Positions 1 through 11,504 of a stretch of DNA of 64,000 bases are shown in pieces. This DNA comes from Gamsiella multidivaricata (taxonomy: Eukaryota; Mortierellomycota; Mortierellomycetes; Mortierellales; Mortierellaceae): the NCBI RefSeq assembly GCF_025024155.1, contig NW_026251740.1, positions 248,001 to 312,000 of the forward strand, given 5' to 3'. Position numbers and translations under genes: made by a program. A model generated the notes under the pieces. The model ran no database searches, was not told the DNA's origin, and saw nothing but the letters and a program-made list of their open reading frames with translations. How positions within the stretch are numbered: the first letter of the stretch is position 1; each line of letters opens with the position of its first letter.

Positions 1-1030
1 AATACCATTACGTTTCTGGGATCTTATACAGATGATGCCGTTGTTCTTCCTGAATGTCATGCATGCTGCGAAGATACCTTGCGATCCAATTTGGCCGCCG
101 TCGCTGGATCAGCAAACTCCAGCTGATACTCGAATTCGGGTACCAACTTCACAATCTCTATATTTCATTCAAGTATGATGCAGCCTTGATAAATTGTCGA
201 CGTTCGAACGAATAGCGAGCATTTGTCGCTCTCGTTAGCGGAGCTTGCTATTGCTAATTTTTTTCTCACCTTCCAGGGAGCGGTAACGAGTTGCAGGAGG
301 GTTGTACGGGGTACAGATACTATATAGATAAAATAACATAGGCAACACCGACCGGTCCAGGTGTCAATAAATGCATTAATGGATCATACCATTCATTTCA
401 TTTTCTGGGCTTACGGCGATCCTTACCTGATAATTCCGTGGACTCGATTGGGGTAGTAAAGACCGAATCTCCAGACCGTGGCCCCGCCCCAATCATGTCC
501 GATAAGCTGAAGGGTTCATTTCAAATAAAATAACGATGTGAAGTCTATCAGTCAACGTACGATGTGGGCGCTCTCGCTTTTCAGGTGTATGCTAAAACTT
601 ACAGTGACTTTGGAGATGTTCAACGAGTCAAGGAGACCGGCGAGCTGGGTGCAAAGGCTCTTCAGACCGTACTTTTCTAACTCCATAGGTGAATCCTAAG
701 GATTGCCAAATATGAATGTTAATTGGTTAACAGATATCATTTTCATCTTGAAACTTTATAACCCAAGAACTGCTCTGATCCCTCGTTGTGTTCGCTTACA
801 GTCTGGCCGTAGCCCAGGCAGTCAGGGACGATGACACGATATCCGAGGTTCGCCAAATACTTGATCTGATGTCTCCATCCGTACCAGATATCTGGGAATC
901 CGTGAACTAGAAGCAGGGGTTCACCTTTGGGATCACCCTCCTCGACATAATGGTATCTGTGCCCGCAGGTCATTGCGAACTTGTGTTCGAAGCTGTCAGG
1001 ATCGATGTGGAGGGCTGGTGCGGGCGTCAT
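1..1030 (-). CDS. Epoxide hydrolase-like alpha/beta hydrolase, copy 1 (3' end beyond window edge)
   Basis: Partial gene. I read five exons on the minus strand: 1030-800, 695-603, 506-427, 319-270 and 157-78; the next intron runs off the left edge. The protein begins MTPAPALHID and shows HGFPDIWYGW (oxyanion HGxP), then GHDWGG with the nucleophilic Asp, as in soluble epoxide hydrolases (Asp-His-Asp triad, water addition to epoxides, usually cytosolic). It is the tandem paralogue of the gene at 2032-3383 but carries one extra intron just before LIGHDWGG. The reading frame is open further upstream (Met at 1186), but that extension is low complexity and absent from copy 2, so I start at 1030. Substrate unknown. 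The cap and catalytic His lie outside the window. Confidence 0.85.
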
Positions 1031-1184
1031 GTTGGATAGGAAGGAGATCGCTGAGGGTAATACAATTTCAGAAGGTGAACAGAAACGGGAAGTATAAAGA
1101 GTGGAGAGATGTGTTGCGGACGAGTCGTAAAGATAAAAGGAGTGCGAAGCGGGCGGCGTGGGGAAAGAAATTGACGTCGTGAGC

Positions 1185-1208
1185 AAAAAAAAAAAAAAAA
1201 AAAAAAAA
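1185..1208. repeat. A24 homopolymer tract
   Basis: Uninterrupted run of 24 A about 155 bp upstream of the start of epoxide hydrolase copy 1. The rest of 1031-2031 between the two hydrolase copies shows no coding signal that I can support. It should hold the promoter of copy 1 and the 3' region of copy 2. Confidence 0.8.
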
Positions 1209-2031
1209 GCGATCGAGAAATATTTTTATTTTGGTATGATGCACAATTGCATACACTTCAAAATGTATGTGCTTCCCCTTCGATCGGCTAGAGGAGGAGA
1301 CCGATCCGTCTGAGGATGACAGATCAGACATTTGTTCTTCCGCTCCGATGCAAATAGTCTGCGCCCAGTGAACAAGCGAGCAAACTCAGCACGTTTCTCT
1401 CTTCATAGAGTAACAGCGACTAGCACTGTATGTATTATACAACCGGATACATATCAGATGATAGATGGGTGGATATCCGATGTCACAACAGATATCTGGT
1501 TCGTTCTCGAGATGGGTTCCGCTGGTGTGCCCTTCCGCGTTTCACGCGCACCTTGCCGCATGGGCAAACGTAGTGATGGATGTTAATAGGACGAAGAACA
1601 GGGATGCGCGTACGCTAAGGGGTCGCATGATAAGGGCATCATTTCAGGCAATATAATGATACGATTAGTAAACTTGCGAAGAGGATAGTCCTGCATTGAC
1701 AATAAACGCATGCCACGACGTTTTGAATACTTAAGTCTCAATCTGGAAGCATAAAAGTGTCGTCTGGCATCCTATGAAGAAAGCCTCACGCAAGTAGGAG
1801 CCGTTCTATACGTAGACAGATGAAGGCCACCTCTCTGCCTCCTTACTCCGATTTGCGTAATTCCTGGGATAATATTAGGCACCGCACAAGGAGAATACAC
1901 TCCTTATGAAGGCCCTAAGCTCCTCATAGAAAGGATGAAGCTGACGTTGGGAGGCCGTTCACAAAAGCACGCATTCTATTTATTCTATGCCGTCTATCAT
2001 GTCTAAAACGTTCAAGAATGTAGACTAAATT

Positions 2032-3383
2032 TTACGAAGAAGTATTGCGCCTTTGAGCAAGATCTTCCAGGCAGTGTTTGAGGGCAAGGTTGATTTCGTC
2101 GGGCTTCTCGGCCATGGCAAAATGTGCGGCCTCGATCTGCGTGACCTTGAGCTGAGGCAGATGGTCCTTCATTTGGTCGGCCAAATAAGGTCTCAAGTAC
2201 GGGTCGTTCAAGGCTTGGATTAGCCAACAGGGCACGTCAATGGTTGACGGGTAACTAATCTCATCATCAAAGTTGACTCTGGTCGTCTTATAGTAGTTGA
2301 GTGGTCCTCGGAAGCCAGACAGTTTGTACTGATCGATGTAGTACTCGAGGTCCTAAATGTTACAAAAGTGCAGAAGGGGTCAGCTATCCCTTCTATGCAG
2401 ATCCCCTCTGTTATGGCAATGCACTTGAAAACTACATTCCCATACCTTCTCGTGCACATTTCCCTGACCAATGACCCTGCGCAACATCACATCGGGCTAC
2501 GTCGGTGATCCATAGAGGCATTAGCGCCATATTATATATCCCCCATTGTTGATCAGAGATGTTGTTTAATATGCAATGCTGCAACATACCTCAGCATCCA
2601 ATTTAGGAGTGGTATCTGGGTCAGCGAGCGCCAACTGATACTCAAATTCAGGGATTGCCTTCACGGTATCTATAACGTGAGGGCGATTGCTTCTTATTAG
2701 CTGCGTGAATAGCTTGTCATTCTCGGTAGCAATGCCTATCATGGCCAATTCTTACCTTCCAAGGAACGAAACTCCGTCTTAGGAGGATGATATGGGGTAC
2801 AAATGCTAGGCATAGTAGAAGGAGCACGCAAACACAGGTATTTGTAAGTACTTTGATTCCTGCGACGATATCTTGCATCCGTACATCATTTCTCATGTAT
2901 ACCTGATGATCCCTTTAACGCGGTTGGGATAGTAGATGCCGAATCTCCAGACCATAGCTCCACCCCAGTCGTGTCCGATCACAGTAACCTCAGAAATATC
3001 AAGGGCGTCCAGAAGACCGGCGAGCTGAGCACAAACGCTTTTCAAGCCGTAATTTTGTAGTTCCATAGGCGATTCCTAGTTAAAATGAAAGTGACCCATG
3101 TCAGTCATATGCTCATCTTCATGATCTAGAGTAGGTCTTTCGTTGTATTCACTACCGTTTGACCGTAGCCCAGGCAGTCGGGGACAATGACACGGTAGCC
3201 GAGGCTGGCCAGGTACTTGATCTGATGTCTCCAGCCATACCACAGATCCGGGAAGCCGTGAACGAGAAGCAATGGTTCGCCGTTGGGGTCGCCCTCCTCG
3301 ACATAGTGGTAATTGAATCCGCAAGTTGTTGCAAACTTGTGGTTAAAGCTGGCAGGATTGATATGAGGAGCAGGTGCGGGCAT
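2032..3383 (-). CDS. Epoxide hydrolase-like alpha/beta hydrolase, copy 2 (complete)
   Basis: Six exons on the minus strand: 3383-3156, 3075-2903, 2805-2756, 2669-2590, 2496-2446 and 2352-2032, giving 300 aa with all phases consistent. Expected action is hydrolysis of epoxides to diols. Visible motifs: HGFP at residues 42-45 (oxyanion hole), GHDWGG with nucleophile Asp112, cap-domain tyrosines near 198-199 and 214-215, acid Asp244 in NDPYL, and His271 in AAHFAMAEKP. That is a complete Asp-Asp-His triad at about the usual family length (~300-330 aa). It lies about 1 kb from its tandem paralogue and is closely similar to it, but lacks the intron that copy 1 has before the GHDWGG segment. No signal peptide, so probably cytosolic. 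A haloalkane-dehalogenase-like activity cannot be excluded from sequence alone. Confidence 0.88.
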
Positions 3384-4641
3384 GTTGGTAAGAGGTGGAT
3401 CGAGAGCGGTATGTTTGGTGAAGTTGAGATAGAGCAGTGAGCGAAGAAGGTGTTGGAAAGTGAAGACGAGGAAAGAAAGGCGCTATATATGGAAAAAAGC
3501 CCCTGCCAACGTGCGGAGGGTCATAACGACGTCGTAAGCGGAGGCTTTCAACGTTTCACGGACCGACAGTTCCTCTCACGATCGAAAAACTAAGGGCTAG
3601 ATACGGTTCTCTTCCTTTGCCGCATAGACCGGTTCTAGGAAAAAAGGTAGTCCCGTGAGAAGAAAAAGGCCCCACGGATAGAGGGTTAGGATTTGCTCAG
3701 ACAGGTAGCCGTTAACGCCCAATGCACCTAGTTTGAGTGCATAGTAAAGGTCCGCGCCTAAAAGTGATCGGCTAGACAGCCCACAGCTTCGCCGTTTTCC
3801 TCGTTGCCGCTCTAGAGGGTGAGCAATTGATAGAAGGATCGAAACCAGCAGGAGGCTGAGGAGGTTGAAAGGGAGCGAGCGACGCGCGCTGTGTCGTTTT
3901 GTAAAGACAACTGCAGATCTGGACGTGTCTAGAGCTCACTGGACAGGTTGCAAATGGACCACGCACGCAGCAATAGGCGCAGACAAACACACAAAGACAA
4001 GTCCAGGTCCGCATGGAGACGCGTTTTCATTCCTGCTGCCGTGGTTCCTTTGGTTACGTTGTCTGTGCGGAGGGGAAACACAATCGATTTTTTGCTTGCC
4101 CTGTGTGGTAAACGGCGGTTTGGTTCGATGGCATTTTAGTCATTTGGTTGCACGGAAACACACGACCACTGCACTGCACCGCACTGGTCAAGCTGGTCTA
4201 TGAGCTCATGAGTTATCCTGTTGTGGATGTATGGATGCATGGAAACATCCGCGCATGCACCACCGTCTGGACTTCCAGTTCATACACTTGCTTACTTCCA
4301 AGCAAGAGATGCGAGCAAATAAAGCGATCCAAAAGCACCTTAGCACCAAAAGCAAAAAGCTTCCTCTTGTCACATTCTTTTTTTTTTTTTTTTTTTTTTT
4401 TTTTTGCCCCACTCCTTCATTCATTACTTTCATTCCTTTCATTCCTTTTCATTCCTTACGTCCTTCCTTTCTTCCTCCTTCCTCCTTTTCCTTCATCTCA
4501 TCCTTCTCTCCATCCTTCTCTCCGTCCTTCTCTCCGTCCTTCTCTTCGTTCTTCTCTTCGTCCTTCCTTCGTCCTTCCTTTTCTTCGCTTCTTCGCTTTT
4601 CCCTGCTCCCTTGTTTTTGCCACAAGCTCACTGTATCCGTC
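3384..4641. other. Intergenic region, divergent promoters; no gene seen
   Basis: Separates hydrolase copy 2 (-) from the SulP gene (+), so it should carry both promoters. Open frames here are short and unlike proteins. The last 260 bp are strongly pyrimidine-rich on the + strand. Confidence 0.6.
4378..4600 (+). repeat. T28 tract followed by imperfect pyrimidine repeat upstream of the SulP gene
   Basis: A run of 28 T (4378-4405) is followed by an almost pure C/T stretch with degenerate 12-bp units of the form CCTTCTCTCCGT. It ends about 40 bp before the chosen ATG at 4642. Long pyrimidine stretches directly before the start are common in fungal promoters and 5' leaders; function here is inferred. 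Confidence 0.6.
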
Positions 4642-7600
4642 ATGACGAGCTACAAGAGCTCCCATGTCTTCGAGGGGTTCCAGCCCAGTGGGCTGCCAGG
4701 AAGGCTCCCTCTCCCCAAGAATGCCACATCGAACTTCTCCTCTTCCTCCGCCGCCTCTGCATCCCATCAATCACCAGGACCTACCGCCGTCGATAGAAAG
4801 CGCTCTGACTCGATCAATTCGACTTCACTCCTCGACTTTCCCTCTCTCTCCCAGCCGCATTCCATCCCTTACTCATCCTCACACGCAGCCTTCTCAACCT
4901 CCGTGGTTCGTGAGCAATCGCTGGCTTTGGGCAATCTCGAAAGGCGTCAATCCTTCGATTCCAACCCAGTATCCCCACAGGCCCTCGACAGCGCATCCTG
5001 GGCCTCCATCTCGGCCTCCGCCAATAATGCTGCCACACCTTCTCTCAACCGGATCGATACTCAGAACAAGGACAGGCGGCGCGAAGGTGGTGACAGAAGT
5101 CCTCCTAGTGGCCTCAGTCTGCTGCTCAAGACCAAGGACCAAGAAGGTTCAAAAGACAAAGGCCGAATTGCATCCACTGAGACGGCGTCGCCTGAACTGG
5201 ACCCAGGAACAGGTTCTGGATCAGGATTGGGATCGAAATCTGCCCCAGGCAGCAATGCCGCTAAGAAGCAAAGCCCGAACTCTCCTCCTCCCATCAATAC
5301 ATCCCTGGCCAAGGTACATACTGTAGAACGAAGGAACTGAAAGTAGACCGATTGGCATTGTAATGATAATTTACCCTATAGCTGCATCTCACACTACAAT
5401 CTTCCATCTTCTTTCTTTCTCATTCCCTCAATCCGATCGCGCTTTTGCTTTACTTTACTTTGCTCCGCTTTGCATCCGCATTGGGTTGTAGCACGGAGGG
5501 AGTGCAGATGTGGAGCGTGCGCCAAAGCATCCTGGCGGAAAACATCACGTCTTCGGACATGCAGGCGATCCATCGGCAGCTAAAATGACGGGCTCAATTG
5601 CGCCATCCTCGTCATTCTTAGCAGTACCGCCAGCAACATCAGCCTCGCACTCAGAGACCGACCGTCTCTTGCCGCGCCATCCTTCGGAGCAGCAGCATGG
5701 CAAGAACAGCAGCAGTGGAGTTGGCAATGGCTACAGCAGCATCGCACCCATGGGAGGAGATCGGCCTCGGCAGGAGCCCCTGTATGACGACGGCAACCCG
5801 CTGTCGATCTGGAGTGAATTCCGCCGCACACGCTGGACCCGCAAGGTCATTGTCCAAAAGTGTCTTGTCGAGCCAGTCAGCTTCATTCCCGCTGTCATCC
5901 TCGGATTACTTTTGAACCTGCTCGATGCAGTGTCCTATGGCAAGTTGAAAATACCCCTATACCCTTGCTTTTCCTCATTCCTGGTTGCTGTCCTTCTCGG
6001 GATTTTTTTTCTCTTGTCAGATAGAGTTTGGGTTTAGAGTTTTGGAAGGAGCGGGAGCTGGTTTTTCTTTTCTATCGCCATGACTCTTGGTCATATCCCT
6101 GGGGTTTGTGTATTCACACGCTGGGAGGAATACAGATAGACCGGATCACAGATCACAGTGTGTGCTTTGCATCTTGCATGCATGTACAAGGATGGCTATC
6201 TATCTTCTTTTGTACTGTGAAGATGTCGATTGTCCGTGGGCTGAGCAGATGTCTAACACAAACATCTCTGTTTGATCTCATTCGTGGCTAGGCATGATTA
6301 TCTTTCCGCTCAACTTGGCGCCATTCCAGGCACTCGGCCCCGATGGCATCTCGATGTTCTTCGTCAGCTGCGTGGTCTCGCAGCTCGTATACTCGCTCGG
6401 CGGCAGTGCCTTCAAAGGCGGAAACGGAAGCATGATGATTGAGGTTGTTCCGTTCCTGCATCTGATGTAAGCGACCGAATTTTAATTCCATCTGTCCGAA
6501 TGTTTATGCGAGAGCCGCATTGTTTTTTTTTCGCTCGGAATCACGACTGAACACTGAACATTAAACATATGTCTTCTGACTGCCGAATCATCTGATAGGG
6601 CTGAGACAGTTGTGGCCAGGATCGGGGCCGATAGCAGAGACGCGGTCCTGGCGACGACCATCCTCGCCTATGCCCTGAGTACAGTCATGACAGGAGCTGT
6701 CTTCCTGATCCTGGGATACTTCAAGGTACCCGTACTTGCGTCCGCATGGTGTCCTGGTCCATGGGCTTGGAGAATCGTAACACTGCCACTGCCACTGCCA
6801 CTGCCACTGCGCACTGATAATCTCCTCATCTCCCTTTTTCATCTCGATCAAATGTAGCTGGGATCACTTATCGCATTCTTCCCACGACACATTCTCGTCG
6901 GATGCATCGGAGGCGTCGGCTGGTTCTTGGTTATTACAGGATTTGAAGTTTCGTCCAGGATGACGACCGAGCTGACCTATAGCTGGGCAACGCTCAAGTT
7001 CCTGTTTATGAATCACCACGTCTTTGCATTATGGTCCAGTGCATTTGCTCTGGCGTTGCTGCTCCGCATCCTGCAGCAAAAGATCCGCCATCCATTCTTG
7101 GTCCCCGTTTTCTTCATGCTTGTCCCTAGCATTTTTTACAGCGTCGTCGCCATTGCGGACTTGGACTGGGGTATGCTCCGTGACAATGGCTGGGTCTTCC
7201 CTCTGCCTGAAGGTGATGCCCCAGGCTGGCAGTTCTACAGTTACTTCAGTAAGTGCACGGCTACCGTACGCCTTTGTCTGTTTACGTGTTCCACTGTAGC
7301 AATTACCTTTAGGACTCACGTTTAATGTTCAATCCGCTTGCATTAGGCTTGGAAAAGACCAACTGGGGTGCCATTCTGGAGACCATACCTACCATGTTGG
7401 CCTTGACCTTCTTTAGCATTCTGCACGTGCCTATTAATGTACCTGCACTTGGCGTTTCGACCGGACAGGACAATATCGATACCAACAGGGAGCTGGTTGC
7501 TCATGGTTGGTCGAATCTATTGAGCGGTGGTGTTGGTACCGTTCAGAGTAAGCGTTCAAGCCCCATGTCTATAATCCTCTTTGAATGATGCTGAATGTTT

Positions 7601-9283
7601 CCATAAAAAGCGAGACTAATGGTCATTCCGTTGTTTATAGACTACCTTGTGTACACGAACTCGCTGTTGTTCATCAAGTCAGGAGGAGACAGTCGCGTGG
7701 CAGGAGTGATGCTGGCCATGGCTTCTTTGGTTATCTTTTTCATCGGACCATGGATCGTTGGTTATATCCCTGTGATGGTCGTCGGATCATTAATTTTCCA
7801 TCTAGGACTGGATCTGGTCAAGGAGGCCCTCTGGGACACCTGGGGCCTTGTCCACCCTCTTGAGTACTTGACCATTGCTCTAATTGTGATTGTCATGGCT
7901 GGATTTGGATTCGTGGAGGGCATCTTCTTTGGTATTCTCTTGGCGTGCGTATTCTTCGTGGTAATCAATTCCCGCAAGGAGGGCGTCCGTTACTCTTGCA
8001 CAGGCGAATCTGTCAAGAGTACTGTCCGACGCGTGTACAGGCAGCAAAAGTTTTTACGACAGGTCGGTCGCCAGATCTACATTTTCAAGCTGCAAGGCGA
8101 CATGTTCTTTGGTACGATTAATAAGGTCGAGAAAGAAATCCAGGACGTGTTCTCTCGTCGGCGCTGGGAAGTCAACCCGATCCAGTTCCTGGTGCTGGAC
8201 TTCTCGCTAGTGCGCAACGTTGACTTCTCGGCCGCAGAAGGCTTCGGACGAATTCGCAGAGCAGTGCGCGCCAAGGGAGTATGTTTGGTGCTGACTGGAT
8301 TGGATGAGGAAGGCGAGGTGGGAAGGGCTCTTCAAATGGTCGGCGTGTGGGGTGCAGGTGCAGGTGCAGGTCTGGGCGAGGGTCATGGTCATGGAGCGAA
8401 CTTTTCGCAAGACGGATTTGACACTCAGGCATTCCCTGGCCTGAGCGAGGCCCTTGAGTACTGCGAGAACTGTCTGCTGGAGAGCTATTATAGGACGAGG
8501 GAATCGACATTGGAAATGGCGAAGCGAAAGCGACTAATGGAGGTTGCGAATCAGGATGACAGCACTATGCTCTCGCCAGACTCTGAGGCGACTCGCTTCT
8601 TTGCGGAACACTTGCAGAACTCGCCCAGGAAGAGTCAGATCTTTGAAGCTGCCAGAGATACCCTTCACGGTAAGGACTATTCTCTTTCTAGCAGAAATGA
8701 TCAATGTTACTTATGATATGAATTGCAAACTGACCGTTTTTTTTTTATTCATATAAACCTTTATAGCGAATGACCGTCCTTACCCTCACCCTATCAACCT
8801 GCAGCAACCTGTACCGACGTTATTGGCAGCGTTCCATGACACGCGCGAGAACCCAACGGACTTCTTCTTGCGACTCAGCATGTACTTTGAGCGGAGGACA
8901 GTCCTCGCAGGAACAATTCTCTGGCGCCAAGGAGGCGCGCCCACGGATGGTGTCTACTTGGTCGAGGATGGAACGCTTCGCAGCGTTCAAGAGTTCCAAG
9001 ACAGCGGGCTGGTGCGGAGAAGCGTTGAGGTCATTCTGCCTGGCACCATCTCGGGCGAGATTGGACTGTTCACAGGAAACAACCGGTCTTCGACGGTAGT
9101 GTCAGAGACGGACAGTATCCTATGGGGCCTAAGCCAGGAGAAATTCCAAAAGATGATCAAGGATGATCCTGCCCTTGCTGTAGAGTTCATGAGAGTAGCT
9201 ATGAGTTACTCTGCTGGTAAGTTAATGCATGACAACGCAAGTTGCCACGCGGAATTTATAACGAATTTCAATCGCTTACAACG

Positions 9284-9314
<31 letters not shown>

Positions 9315-9368
9315 GGTTGCTTAGAACGATTGAACACTATGGTAGCCTATGCGTTCAACCTGAGTTAA
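4642..9368 (+). CDS. VSB1: SulP/SLC26-type transporter with STAS and C-terminal cyclic-nucleotide-binding-like domain (Ygr125w/Vsb1 type)
   Basis: Nine exons: 4642-5313, 5492-5939, 6292-6466, 6599-6725, 6858-7248, 7347-7547, 7641-8669, 8767-9216 and 9325-9368, giving 1178 aa. Residues 1-330 are Ser/Pro-rich and probably cytosolic. The SulP membrane core (about 345-790) starts with [26 protein letters not shown] domain follows (about 820-960, [13 protein letters not shown] onward), then a cNMP-binding-like fold (about 1030-1165, [17 protein letters not shown]). This fusion is characteristic of the fungal Ygr125w family; yeast Vsb1 is a vacuolar membrane protein needed for storing basic amino acids. 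The transported substrate here is inferred. Intron 2 (5940-6291) is GC-AG and unusually long at 352 nt. The last intron carries a T28 tract (9287-9314) before its acceptor. A Gly/Ala/His low-complexity insert interrupts the STAS end. Confidence 0.9.
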
Positions 9369-9657
9369 TGAGAGGTGCGAAGCTCAGGACACCTGTACAT
9401 AATTGATGAAAAAGAAAAACATTCATGAAGAGTCATGGAGTAGCGGAGGATAGTTGGAGGGGGAGGAGCCTGGCCTCAGCACGCCCTAATGCTTAGAAAA
9501 CGAATAAAAAACCACGCTTCTTTTAACCGGCCAAGTTTAGTGGCAACGGGTTTCATTGGACGGTCTCAATACAACCCTATTTTGTTTTTGTTTTTTCGCA
9601 CTCCAGCCCTTCTCTTTTCACTCCCCAACCAAGCAAGCAGATCAACACATTCAGGAA

Positions 9658-11334
9658 ATGAACGAACTGACAGCCATGGACAAGGCCAAGGATGGCTTCT
9701 TGGGTCTTGTAGCAACTCTCGATGGCGATGAACTCCTGTCCTTCGAGACCTTTATTGGCGCGGCGATCGGTATAGTACATACAATGCTGATCAACACTCC
9801 CTGGCAACGCTCATATACCAGACTGCCTAATAACCTATTTACTATTGTACTCGTAATAGAGGAGCGCCTACAAATGTTGAGCAAAGAGTACGAGAACCAC
9901 CAGGAGGGCGACCATGAACATCATGCAGGATGCAGTCATGATCATGATAGACACGCCGGAAGCGGAGGCGGACATGTGGCTCGATCAGGAGGGTCAAAGA
10001 TCTTTCGATTGAACAAGATCATTGAGGACCTGAGAGAACGTCTGCCCGTCAATGCTGAGGCGCCCAGTGAAGAGATTACCATTCCAGGGTCTGAGGAGGT
10101 ATGTCTGAGGATGAATACACGAGGATAGGAAGATGATGGAATATCGTCCTCACCTACAGGCAAACTTTTGCTATTTCGATTGCTTTTCCTTTTCCTTTTC
10201 CTTTTCCTTTTATCTTATTAATGACCGTAGTTCGAGGGCTACACGAAGGACAACGTGGTCCATGTCGACGGATTCCTATACACAGAAGACGATGTCGACG
10301 AACTCTGCGACGCTGGGACACTCTCCCGGAACTACTGCCAAAAATGTGGATCAAAGGACACCAAGCCGCTGAACTTCATTTCCCATTCGGCCTCGGTCGT
10401 TCAGCTCCAGTTCTTGTTTCAAGTCGTCTTGAAGGACAGGGTCAATAATAAGGTCGTTCTCGATGTCGGATCCAGATTAGGCGCCGTTCTCTATGCTGTA
10501 AGTCCTCGCTTGCTCCCCTCTTTGTTAGACATGTCTCGTAACAGCGAGGGGGGGTTTTTTTTTGCTTGCTTGCCTGCTTGCCTACTTGCCTACCTACATG
10601 CGGGTGTACTCGACTCACGCGATTATTGTTCTCTTCATGGACGATGAAATTGTTAGGGCCACTTGTTCACGGAGGCCAAAAAGTTGATTGGTGTAGAGAT
10701 GAACGACTACTTCTGCAAACTCCAAACAGAAATCGTTCGGAAACACCGCCTCCAGGATAGAATCGAGGTATGTGTTCGCATCAGGACCAAACTATGTCGC
10801 AAGTTAACATCTATCGCACAATTAACATGTCGTACTACGTCTTTCCTCTCCCTTACCTTACCCTTCCCTATATGGCTTTGAATATAGATCATTCACGACA
10901 ACCTCCTAAATCGCGCCTCACTCCTCCAAGGAGCCGACATCATTATCATGAACAACGTCTTCCAATTTTTCTGCCCTCTCGACATCCAACGCCAACTGTG
11001 GGAATTCCTCTACACGAACCTCCGTCACAGAAAGGGTGCCCTCCTCGTCACCATTCCCTCGCTCCAGGAACAACTCAAGGATGCAGGTTTCGTCGAATCA
11101 TCTACGAAAAAACCGAAGAACAAGAAGAAGAAGGTCCCCGCCAAACCTCCAGGCGTCATTGCCGCTCAAAAAGAAGAGGCGGCAGCAGCAGATGAGACTG
11201 CTGCTTCGGTCGGAAACTGGTCAAGCTGGTTGCGTGAGATTGAGGTTAAGGTCACGGGCGAGGAGTTCGTTGAAGATATTATGGAAGATGAACTGGAGGA
11301 ACTCAAGCTCATCCATGTATATGAAGTTATTTAG
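9658..11334 (+). CDS. Predicted SAM-dependent methyltransferase-like protein
   Basis: Five exons: 9658-9769, 9860-10098, 10231-10497, 10657-10767 and 10888-11334, giving 391 aa. Residues 192-201 (VVLDVGSRLG) look like methyltransferase motif I of the Rossmann fold, followed by an acidic residue in GVEMNDYF at the position expected for motif II and by IIIMNNVFQFF at the position of motif IV. A CxxC pair (Cys153, Cys156) sits before the fold. Residues about 54-77 form a His/Gly-rich stretch, and a Lys-rich linker (KKPKNKKKKVP) precedes the acidic C-terminus. Substrate unknown; I do not recognise a named orthologue. Intron 2 contains a CTTTTC microsatellite (about 10184-10211). It lies 289 bp downstream of the SulP gene on the same strand and converges on the NIPA gene. 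Confidence 0.75.
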
Positions 11335-11504
11335 ACTGTCCATTCTTTCATAGAAAATAAAATGTAGGCATGAGTACCAAAGGAACAATTGATTCGTTCA
11401 CAATTGTCTCCGCTTTATAAGTATGTATATGCATGTTGCTCTTCTCGGATGAACACCGCTGACGAGCCTATTGTACAATGTAATTCCTTCCATTTGCTTG
11501 CTCC

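Noticed and set aside
1031..1186. N-terminal extension of epoxide hydrolase copy 1 from an upstream Met
   Set aside because: Low-complexity and not present in the closely related copy 2.
4231..4641. In-frame upstream extension of the SulP gene
   Set aside because: The added residues translate the T28 and pyrimidine repeat (Phe/Ser/Pro runs), so it is taken as leader sequence.
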